From NCBI GenBank assembly GCA_019136395.1, contig JAGVUH010000502.1, positions 1 through 5,724 on the forward strand: DNA of 5,724 nucleotides, in the 5' to 3' direction. The notes under the pieces are model-generated. The model worked only from the letters and a program-made list of their open reading frames with translations. It had not been told where the DNA came from and ran no database searches. The position numbers and the translations under genes were made by a program. Positions within the stretch are counted from its first letter, which is position 1, and each line of letters starts with the position of its first letter. Below are positions 1 through 5,662 of the stretch, piece after piece. Source of the stretch: Gammaproteobacteria bacterium. Its GTDB lineage: Bacteria; Pseudomonadota; Gammaproteobacteria; Chromatiales; Chromatiaceae.

Positions 1-1148
1 GTTGGTATGAGAAATCAGCAAAACAAGATTATGCAGTAGCTCAACTTGAGTTGGGGCTATTGTATTCACTCGGAAAAGGGGTCACCCTGGATCATGCAAA
101 GGCGCATGAATGGTACCTTAAAGCCGCAAACCAAAAACTTGCGGGTGCCCAATATGCCATTGGGTTGCAATATTTTCTTGGCAATGGGGTAAACCAGAAC
201 GATAACTTAGCTGCCGACTGGTATCGCAAAGCCGCTGATCAGGGGGTTGCTGATGCGCAGCATGGATTAGGTTTTTTATATGCAAATGGTAGAGGAGTTA
301 AGAAAGATTATGCGGAAGCCGTGAAATGGTATCGGCTTGCAGCTGAACAGAATCATCCTGAGGGTCAACACAAGCTTGGCTTGATGTATACCCTTGCTCA
401 AGGCGTACCAAAGGATAACGAAAAGGCAGCAAAATGGTTTAGAAACGCAGCAGAGCAAGGGCATAGTTATGCTCAATATTTTTTGGGTCATTTTTACCTT
501 ACCGGAGATGGCGTACCAAAAAATGATGAACAAGCTCTCGAATGGTTCTCAAAATCAGCAAGCCAAGACAATACAGATGCACAATTTGCAATTGGTAATA
601 TGCATCTTAGCGGACAAGGTGTGACGCAAAATTATCAAGAGGCTCTATATTGGTTTCAGAAAGTTGCAGATAAAGGTGATCCCAATGGCCAGCATATAGT
701 TGCTGGGTTTCATGAAGAAGGCTTAGGCATCTCTAAAAATCTTAAGAAGGCTTTGGATTGGTATCGAAAAGCAGCAGATCAGGGGCATGCGATGTCTCAA
801 CTAAGGCTTGGAGCAATGTACCAGTTTGGTATTGGCGTGAAAATAAAAAATTCTGATGCAATAAAATGGTACCGTAAGGCGGCTGAACAAGGACTTGATG
901 AAGCTCAATTTAACTTGGGCGTTGCTTATTTAAATGGTACAGGTGTAAAGAAAGATCCTTCCGAAGCTGTAGCGTGGTTCCGAAAAGCGGCTGATCAGGG
1001 TCATGCCCCCGCACAATATAACATGGGAATTGCTTATTTGAACGGTGGAGGGGTCGCAAAAAATAAGAACGAAGGAATTAAATGGCTTCAAAAGGCAGCA
1101 GACGAGGGTTTGCAGGAAGCACGAGACCTCCTTGATCAAATTAATTAA
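1..1148 (+). CDS. Sel1-like repeat (SLR/TPR-like) protein, 5'-truncated by the window edge
   Basis: The frame is open from the first complete codon at base 3, and the residues before base 51 (WYEKSAKQDYAVAQLE) form the normal first part of a repeat unit. The TTG at 51 is therefore an internal Leu codon, and the true start lies upstream of the window. The visible 381 residues are ten consecutive 36-residue units of the Sel1 type, with consensus W-Y/F-x-K-A-A, then A-Q-x-x-L-G-x-x-Y and G-x-G-V. A 21-residue cap ends at the TAA at 1146-1148. Sel1 repeats are paired helices that stack into a solenoid and usually act as protein-binding scaffolds; in bacteria they occur in envelope, secretion and signalling proteins. 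Partner and location cannot be judged because the N-terminus, including any signal peptide, is missing. The gene is AT-rich like the lipoprotein gene downstream and unlike the GC-rich genes after 2045. The family assignment is firm; the function is unknown. Confidence 0.95.
   Translation, partial: WYEKSAKQDYAVAQLELGLLYSLGKGVTLDHAKAHEWYLKAANQKLAGAQYAIGLQYFLGNGVNQNDNLAADWYRKAADQGVADAQHGLGFLYANGRGVKKDYAEAVKWYRLAAEQNHPEGQHKLGLMYTLAQGVPKDNEKAAKWFRNAAEQGHSYAQYFLGHFYLTGDGVPKNDEQALEWFSKSASQDNTDAQFAIGNMHLSGQGVTQNYQEALYWFQKVADKGDPNGQHIVAGFHEEGLGISKNLKKALDWYRKAADQGHAMSQLRLGAMYQFGIGVKIKNSDAIKWYRKAAEQGLDEAQFNLGVAYLNGTGVKKDPSEAVAWFRKAADQGHAPAQYNMGIAYLNGGGVAKNKNEGIKWLQKAADEGLQEARDLLDQIN
3..1082 (+). repeat. 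Ten tandem 108-bp units encoding Sel1-like repeats
   Basis: Units begin at the Trp codons at 3, 111, 219, 327, 435, 543, 651, 759, 867 and 975, exactly 108 bases apart with no insertion or deletion. An eleventh Trp codon at 1083 opens the short C-terminal cap. The units are clearly diverged at the DNA level, so this is a protein-level repeat array and not a recent exact satellite. Unit 7 (651-758) departs most from the consensus: it lacks the usual L-G-x-x-Y step and reads VAGFHEEGLGI. Confidence 0.95.
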
Positions 1149-1171
1149 TTTTGAGTGTTGGTGCTTGGTTC

Positions 1172-1193
1172 CTGAATTGAAATTCAGTGTTTT
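1172..1193 (+). terminator. Candidate Rho-independent terminator of the Sel1-repeat gene
   Basis: CTGAAT (1172-1177) and ATTCAG (1182-1187) are perfect inverted repeats around a TGAA loop, followed at once by TGTTTT (1188-1193). The position, 24 bases after the stop codon, suits a terminator. The stem is short and AT-rich, so it would be weak. Confidence 0.4.
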
Positions 1194-1244
1194 AATATTC
1201 AAGCAACAATCTTTAGCGCCTGACTTAATTTCATACACAAATTT

Positions 1245-1253
1245 TGATAAAAT
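1245..1253 (+). promoter_or_regulatory. Possible extended -10 promoter for the lipoprotein gene
   Basis: TGATAAAAT combines the TG of an extended -10 with TAAAAT, one mismatch from TATAAT. No good -35 lies at 16-18 bases. Transcription would start near 1260 and leave a leader of about 130 bases. AT-rich DNA gives such matches by chance, so this is weak. Confidence 0.25.
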
Positions 1254-1389
1254 TGGATTAATGTTTCCTTAATGGCGGAAATCAGTAATTTACCAAGCGA
1301 GGTGTAGACGATAGAAATACCATTAACCCTATATTTAGATAGTTTGAATTCATTTAACCCACCATCACTCTCCGCGAGGCCAATTTAAA

Positions 1390-1899
1390 ATGAAAAAAAT
1401 ATTACCCATTATGTTACTTGCTATTTTATTGGTTGGTTGTTCAGCTGGTGGTAATACGCCGGTAGCGTATTCCGAAAGGGAAGCCAAGAATTTACTGCAC
1501 CCTCAAGAAGGAAAAGCATTAAAAGATCAACCAAACGTATATCAAACTAAAGAATTTCATTATATCAAAAAAAACCCCAGCGATGCTCTTGCGGTCAATG
1601 CTTTTGTGAAATGGCACTATGGGAAATTTAAAGGTTATTACCGCGCAACCATCATGGAAGGATGGCTGCCAGATGGCAAAGATTTGGGGCTATCTCAAAA
1701 AGCTGGTAGTAGGCTCAGAGGCGTTTTATTTGGCTGTAATCAATCAGATGTAGTGTTAATATATAGCTGGGTTGGCGATATGCAATTAAAAATGCTGGAA
1801 GAAAAAAAGTTAATTATTGGCGATGTCATTATGAAGAAGGAATCTGATGCCGCATTGAATCAAGCTATTGATTATCTGTGCGGTATTGGAGTAGCATAA
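1390..1899 (+). CDS. Small secreted lipoprotein of unknown function
   Basis: The 169-residue product has a textbook lipoprotein signal: MKK at the N-terminus, a hydrophobic stretch (residues 4-15) and the lipobox LVGC with Cys17 as the lipidated residue. Ser18 at +2 would, by the enterobacterial Lol rule, allow transfer to the outer membrane. The mature part of about 153 residues is mixed and soluble-looking, with a YYRATI-type strand segment and two further cysteines (116 and 164) that could pair in the periplasm. I recognise no family or catalytic motif. The ATG at 1390 is well placed: it gives a complete signal peptide and has a weak Shine-Dalgarno (GCGAGG, 1374-1379) ten bases upstream. 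The gene is very AT-rich. It is flanked by 241 and 145 non-coding bases and may be transcribed alone. That it is a lipoprotein is well supported; its role is unknown. Confidence 0.88.
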   Translation: MKKILPIMLLAILLVGCSAGGNTPVAYSEREAKNLLHPQEGKALKDQPNVYQTKEFHYIKKNPSDALAVNAFVKWHYGKFKGYYRATIMEGWLPDGKDLGLSQKAGSRLRGVLFGCNQSDVVLIYSWVGDMQLKMLEEKKLIIGDVIMKKESDAALNQAIDYLCGIGVA

Positions 1900-1917
1900 T
1901 TTGATTTTTGCATGACC

Positions 1918-1927
1918 CACTATAGTG
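1918..1927. promoter_or_regulatory. Perfect 10-bp palindrome containing a TATAGT -10-like box
   Basis: CACTATAGTG is its own reverse complement. Inside it TATAGT (1921-1926) differs from TATAAT at one base, but the best upstream -35-like hexamer, TTGATT (1901-1906), is only 14 bases away, which is short. It could be an operator or a promoter element for the protease-kinase genes, or chance. Confidence 0.2.
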
Positions 1928-1971
1928 ATCAGAAGATGTATTGATGTCGCTTTCGGGTTGCAAATGATTTT

Positions 1972-2010
1972 TTTCATGTTGTTTTGTCAAGCATGAAATC
2001 AACGTTTTTT
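1972..2010 (+). terminator. Imperfect hairpin plus T-run between the lipoprotein and protease genes
   Basis: TTTCATGTTG (1972-1981) pairs with CAAGCATGAAA (1988-1998) around a TTTTGT loop, with a single bulged G. A run of six T follows at 2005-2010, six bases after the stem. Another run of seven T (1968-1974) overlaps the left arm. It may be a weak terminator for the lipoprotein gene or a protein-binding dyad upstream of the protease gene. The gap between stem and T-run makes the terminator reading uncertain. Confidence 0.3.
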
Positions 2011-2044
2011 ACATCTATCGCATGGTGATTGATATTCCAAGCCG

Positions 2045-3391
2045 ATGATCCGCCGACCATTTCTTGATCGTACCCTACCTTGGGTGATTGCGGTTCTCTG
2101 CTATTTCCCGATCGGGTTGCCAGCCGATACCCTCATCACCTCCATGAATGCCGTCACCGTGCGTGTGCTATGCCATGCTACCAATGGTGATGAGGGTACC
2201 GGCTCAGGCTTCATCCTGACTGGTGGCACGCATATCGCCACCAATTGGCATGTGGTCTCCTGCGTTGACCAGGATGGCAAAGTCAGCGTCCTATTGGATA
2301 CAGAACCCCCCTCCTTGGTCGATGCCCAGGTCCTGGAGTGGGACATGGGCAAGGACCTGGCGGTACTGAAACTGCATCGCCTTGTCGCCCGACCCTCAGC
2401 CCACTTTGCCACCCTCGCCACACTGGCGCAGCGGGACCCCGTGGTCGCCGTCGGATTTCCGGGGGGCGCCGATGACCAGGGTGATCTGCAAGCCCTCAGC
2501 GCGGCTACCCTGACTGAAGGGATCATCGGCCGCCTGTTGCCCCGCGGGGATGGGGCCGGTCCTCCGCTGGTCCAGATCAGCGCGGCCATCAACCCCGGCA
2601 ATTCCGGCGGTCCCCTTTTTGATGAGGCCGGACGGGTCATCGGGATCAACACCCTCAAGGCCCTGGCCATGGTCCCAACGGTCAACGAGGAAGGCACCCT
2701 CGGTCTGGAACGGGTGGTGGTGGGCGAGGGCCTGGGCTGGGCCGTTGCGGCGGATGCCCTGCTGCCCCTGCTGGACCGGGCTGGCATCCCCTACCAAGTC
2801 AGCCAGCGTCGCATCACCGCCCTGGAACGTTGGTGGTATCGGGAACCGGTCCTGGTCGGTGCCCTGGGTCTGCTGGGCCTCCTGCTCCTGGCCATCCTCT
2901 ACCAACTCTCCACCCAAACGGGCCGGGCACGGTTGCAGGCCGGGTTCACCCGAGCCATGGGACAGCGGCGTTCCCAGTCTGAAGTCCCGCCCATTCCAAC
3001 ACCACCAGCCCAGACCCCCCTCCACCCACCCGTCCAGTCGCCGGTCCACCAACCCATCCTCCGCGTGGTTGCGGGTCCCTATGCCGGACAGACCCTCCCC
3101 CTGGCGACGCGACCGATCGCCATCGGGCGAAATCCCGCCCTGGTGCAACTGGTCATACCCGCGGAGGAGAGCGCCGTCAGCCAACGTCATGCCGTGGTGG
3201 GCCATGACGCCGCCCAGGGCGGCTTTTATGTCGAGGACTGCTGGTCCACCAATGGCGTCTTTCTGGCCGCTGGACCGGGGCGGGCAGGGGACGCGACCCG
3301 CCTCCAGCCCGGTCAAGCCCAGTCACTGGCGCCGGGCGCCCGTTTTTATCTCGCCACCCCGGCCATCAGTTTCGAGGTGGATTACCAATGA
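2045..3391 (+). CDS. Membrane-anchored trypsin-like serine protease with cytoplasmic FHA domain
   Basis: The 448-residue product starts with a signal sequence (charged MIRRPFLDR, hydrophobic residues 13-25, possible cleavage after LPA27). A trypsin-like domain of the DegP/HtrA-like fold follows (about 34-250) with a complete triad: His69 in TNWHVV, Asp104 in KDLAVLKL and Ser187 in GNSGGP. No PDZ domain follows. A transmembrane helix lies at 269-288; the Arg/Lys-rich stretch after it predicts protease outside, C-terminus inside. A Pro-rich linker (314-337) leads to an FHA domain (about 338-447) with its key elements: GR (361-362), S379-x-x-H382 and STNG (401-404). FHA domains bind phosphothreonine peptides, so a kinase-dependent partner is expected; the neighbouring kinase is the obvious candidate. 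Cys43 and Cys73 flank the active-site His and may form a disulfide. The ATG at 2045 is the first start after an in-frame TGA (2030-2032); no Shine-Dalgarno is visible. The gene lies 60 bases upstream of the kinase gene, probably in one operon. The protease's substrate is unknown. Confidence 0.93.
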   Translation: MIRRPFLDRTLPWVIAVLCYFPIGLPADTLITSMNAVTVRVLCHATNGDEGTGSGFILTGGTHIATNWHVVSCVDQDGKVSVLLDTEPPSLVDAQVLEWDMGKDLAVLKLHRLVARPSAHFATLATLAQRDPVVAVGFPGGADDQGDLQALSAATLTEGIIGRLLPRGDGAGPPLVQISAAINPGNSGGPLFDEAGRVIGINTLKALAMVPTVNEEGTLGLERVVVGEGLGWAVAADALLPLLDRAGIPYQVSQRRITALERWWYREPVLVGALGLLGLLLLAILYQLSTQTGRARLQAGFTRAMGQRRSQSEVPPIPTPPAQTPLHPPVQSPVHQPILRVVAGPYAGQTLPLATRPIAIGRNPALVQLVIPAEESAVSQRHAVVGHDAAQGGFYVEDCWSTNGVFLAAGPGRAGDATRLQPGQAQSLAPGARFYLATPAISFEVDYQ

Positions 3392-3451
3392 CGGCGTTAC
3401 GCGTGGACACCGCCTGTCTCAACCCGTGTACAGCGTGTTCGGTTTTGAGTT
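3392..3451 (+). other. Short spacer between the protease-FHA and kinase genes
   Basis: These sixty bases have no terminator-like hairpin or T-run and no recognisable promoter, which favours co-transcription. Only a weak GAG (3447-3449) lies immediately before the kinase ATG, too close for an efficient Shine-Dalgarno, so kinase translation may be inefficient or coupled to that of the protease gene. Confidence 0.55.
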
Positions 3452-5389
3452 ATGACGGCATCAGACCCTAGCCGTTGTCCGCACTGTTTCGCTCCCCTCG
3501 TCGGCATGCCGTGCCCAGCGTGTGGCTGGCGCACCGGGCTGGACAACTCCCCGCCCGCCCTCGCCCTCGGCCGGGTCCTGGATGGCCGTTACCGCATCGG
3601 CCGGGTCCTCGGCCACGGCGGCTTCGGCATCACCTACCTCGCCTGGGACGACAACCTCCACCTGCGGCTGGCCATCAAGGAGTATTTCCCCCGTGACAGC
3701 GCGGGGCGCGCTCCGGACGGCGTCAGCCTCGCCATCTACTCCGGTCAAGCCGGCGACCAGTTCGCCTACGGCCTCGAGCGCTTCCTCGAAGAGGCCCGCG
3801 CCCTGGCCCACTTCGACCAGCATCCGGGCATCGTCACCGTCAAAAACTTCTTCCGCGCCCATGGCACCGGCTACTGTGTCATGGACTACGTGGCAGGCAT
3901 TACCCTGCGTCACTACCTGGAGCAACAACCGGGCGGCCGGATCAGCGTCGCGGATGCCCTCACACTCCTCATGCCCGTCATGGATGCCCTGCGGGCGGTG
4001 CATAAAGAAGGCCTCCTGCACCGCGACCTGGCCCCGGACAACATCTACCTGACTGAAGACGGGCGCATCAAACTCCTCGACTTCGGCGCCGCCCGCTTCG
4101 CCGCCAGCGAGCACAGCAAGAGCCTCTCCATCATCCTCAAGCCCGGTTACGCCCCGGAAGAGCAGTACCGGACCCGGGGCAAGCAAGGCCCCTGGACCGA
4201 CGTTTACGGTCTCGCCGCCACCTGCTACCGTGCCATTACTGGCCAGGTCCCGCCGGAATCCCTGGACCGGCTCGACCAGGATGAACTGGTGCCCCCCTCC
4301 AGACTGGGGATTGCCATCACCCCTGGACAGGAGCGCGTCCTGCTCAAGGCCCTAGCGGTCAAGGCGGAGCAGCGCTGGCCGGACATGGCGTCCTTTCAAC
4401 AGGCTTGGCGCACGGAACCGCCGGCACGGCCCGCGGAACCGGTGATTCTCCCCTCGCCGGACATCAAGCGGAAGGTGCCGGCGCCAGCGCCACCCGTCGG
4501 CGTTTCACGGTCCGAACCTGGGAAGAATAACCCGCAGGGATTCCTCTCGAGCATCTTGGATGTTTTTTTACCTGGGCTCTTGGTGGCGTTCGCTGGCTTT
4601 TTCTTCGCTGAATTAGTGGCATACCACAAACTGGATCATGACGTCACCAAGCCGGCTATAGCGATGTCTGAAGCGGTGGCGACCACGGCACCCGCCGTGC
4701 AGTCGCATGAACCAGCGATCCCCCCAACGCCAGCAACCCCAGGGGAGAAATTGCCGATTTACTTTGCCGCCGAATTGGCGCCCACAGCTAACGCGCCTCC
4801 GGAAGCGCCCCTCTGTTATAAGTTCATGGTCGCCGGTCCGGAAGAGCAATTGCGGAAACTCAAGGCCAAATATCCGGGCCTGTATGACGAACAGATTACG
4901 ACCAACGGCGAGGGCGGCCAAAACCTCATGGCGAAACGCCGAGACGAGACCGGGAAAGAGATTACCTATTTTTATTCGACCAGCCCCAAGGTTTGTAACG
5001 ATTACCAACAGGCAGTGCTAACACCCCATACCTCGGTCAGGGGTGGTCAATCCTCGGAAACTCGGATAGCAGCTATCCCCGCAGCTAATTCTGCCCTCAA
5101 TGGTGCCTATACCGGGAACGGTTCCAATGCAGATCTGCATATATTTGTCGAGAATGACTTTGCCGTGTTGACGCTGAAGGGGGATGGATGCATAGGTCAA
5201 TTAGAGGGAAGCACGCAAGTTGTTTCGGCGAATAATTGGCGTGTAATAGCGGTCGATGCCGATTCTCCGTGCGTTATTGATTTGCGACGTGCCGGACCAT
5301 TGTCATTTACCGTGGAGCAGGGTCCAGGTTGTACTTATTATCACGGATTCAGTTGCGAGTTTACGGGCTATGTTACGAAGAGTCGGTAA
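3452..5389 (+). CDS. Transmembrane Ser/Thr protein kinase with N-terminal zinc ribbon and extracytoplasmic Cys-rich C-terminus
   Basis: The 645-residue product opens with a zinc-ribbon motif (C9-x2-C12, C21-x2-C24). The Hanks-type kinase domain (about 47-320) has the Gly loop GHGGFG (54-59), Lys76 in AIKEYFP, a helix-C Glu at 113 or 114, HRDLAPDN (190-197, catalytic Asp192), DFG (210-212), APEE (234-237), Asp250 and Arg308. The AIKEYFP motif marks a bacterial subfamily. The Lys usually two residues after the catalytic Asp is Ala194. A Pro-rich, basic juxtamembrane stretch (322-363) precedes one transmembrane helix (about 364-392), so the rest should be outside the cytoplasm. Outside are a Pro/Ala linker, a segment with Cys455 and Cys515, and a terminal beta-rich module (about 546-645) with Cys580, 607, 627 and 635 and the motif GCTYYHGFSCEF. 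The ATG at 3452 follows an in-frame TGA (3446-3448) and keeps the whole zinc ribbon; its ribosome site is poor. The kinase is certain; its signal and targets are not known. Confidence 0.95.
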   Translation: MTASDPSRCPHCFAPLVGMPCPACGWRTGLDNSPPALALGRVLDGRYRIGRVLGHGGFGITYLAWDDNLHLRLAIKEYFPRDSAGRAPDGVSLAIYSGQAGDQFAYGLERFLEEARALAHFDQHPGIVTVKNFFRAHGTGYCVMDYVAGITLRHYLEQQPGGRISVADALTLLMPVMDALRAVHKEGLLHRDLAPDNIYLTEDGRIKLLDFGAARFAASEHSKSLSIILKPGYAPEEQYRTRGKQGPWTDVYGLAATCYRAITGQVPPESLDRLDQDELVPPSRLGIAITPGQERVLLKALAVKAEQRWPDMASFQQAWRTEPPARPAEPVILPSPDIKRKVPAPAPPVGVSRSEPGKNNPQGFLSSILDVFLPGLLVAFAGFFFAELVAYHKLDHDVTKPAIAMSEAVATTAPAVQSHEPAIPPTPATPGEKLPIYFAAELAPTANAPPEAPLCYKFMVAGPEEQLRKLKAKYPGLYDEQITTNGEGGQNLMAKRRDETGKEITYFYSTSPKVCNDYQQAVLTPHTSVRGGQSSETRIAAIPAANSALNGAYTGNGSNADLHIFVENDFAVLTLKGDGCIGQLEGSTQVVSANNWRVIAVDADSPCVIDLRRAGPLSFTVEQGPGCTYYHGFSCEFTGYVTKSR

Positions 5390-5439
5390 ACGGGGATGCC
5401 AGTATCTTTGTGAATGCTACATCTGAAAGGTGCGAGGGG

Positions 5440-5631
5440 GATTACGGACAGCCCACGATTTGGACAGCGGCCTTTCCGAATACGCCTAGGGATGGGTTCT
5501 TCTGGTCTTCGTTGCCGAATGCCAACGTTTGGTACGGCATGTGGAGCGTCAATTTTAACAATGGCTACGTCGGCAGCAACAGCCATAATTACGTTCGGAG
5601 GTACGTTCGTCTCGTGCGCGGCGGACAGTGA
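5440..5631 (+). pseudogene. 3' fragment of a DUF1566 (Lcl C-terminal type) domain gene
   Basis: The frame reads DYGQPTIWTAAFPNTP, then FFWSSLPNANVWYGMWSVNF, and ends in YVRLVRGGQ before the TGA at 5629-5631. These are the ordinary C-terminal landmarks of DUF1566 domains, a C-type-lectin-like fold found in secreted or surface proteins. The N-terminal half of the domain, normally with a WRLP-type motif, is absent. The recognisable part begins only about 50 bases after the kinase stop, in a different frame, and the upstream codons in this frame overlap the kinase's own C-terminus. A GTG at 5410 could start a 73-residue product, but its ribosome site is poor (GGGG at 5392-5395, 14 bases away) and such a product would be half a domain. 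I read it as a remnant left by recombination or deletion, although a short expressed ORF cannot be excluded. Confidence 0.65.
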
Positions 5632-5636
5632 CTTTT

Positions 5637-5654
5637 GCCGCGCAGCGGTCTTTT
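5637..5654 (+). terminator. Candidate Rho-independent terminator after the kinase and DUF1566 fragment
   Basis: CCGC (5638-5641) and GCGG (5645-5648) pair around a GCA loop, extended by a G-U pair (5637 with 5649), and are followed by CTTTT (5650-5654). The stem is GC-rich but only 4-5 bp, and the T-run is four bases. It is a plausible end for the protease-kinase transcript. Confidence 0.45.
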
Positions 5655-5662
5655 GGCCTACT

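Larger units (their letters stand above)
1149..1389. other. AT-rich intergenic region between the Sel1 and lipoprotein genes
   Basis: These 241 bases hold the candidate terminator at 1172-1193 and possible promoter sequences. Two candidate -10 boxes stand out: TGATAAAAT at 1245-1253, an extended -10 (TG-N-TAAAAT) without a convincing -35, and TATATT at 1330-1335 with a poor -35 (TAGACG, 1305-1310, 19-base spacer). No RNA gene or credible small coding frame was seen. Confidence 0.5.

Noticed and set aside
51..53. TTG at 51 as the start codon of the Sel1-repeat gene
   Set aside because: The same frame stays open to the window edge and the upstream codons encode the first half of a regular repeat unit, so this TTG is an internal Leu.
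1149..1389. Small RNA or riboswitch in the spacer before the lipoprotein gene
   Set aside because: Apart from the short terminator-like hairpin no conserved or extended pairing was visible by eye.
2101..3316. Long open frames on the minus strand opposite the protease gene (2101-2787 and 2396-3316)
   Set aside because: They are antisense to an intact protease-FHA gene with all motifs, have low-complexity composition, and are expected by chance in GC-rich DNA.
2550..3455. Second + strand frame overlapping the protease gene, ending in an ATGA overlap with the kinase start
   Set aside because: The product is Pro/Ser/Arg/Trp-rich with no domain and lies wholly inside the real frame; the ATGA overlap is coincidental.
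3461..4186. Long minus-strand open frame opposite the kinase domain
   Set aside because: It is an Ala/Val/Gly/Glu-rich shadow of the kinase reading frame with no recognisable domain.
5329..5439. TTG at 5329 as the true start of a DUF1566 small gene
   Set aside because: The residues before about 5440 come from the kinase C-terminus in another frame and do not resemble DUF1566, and no ribosome site supports this start.
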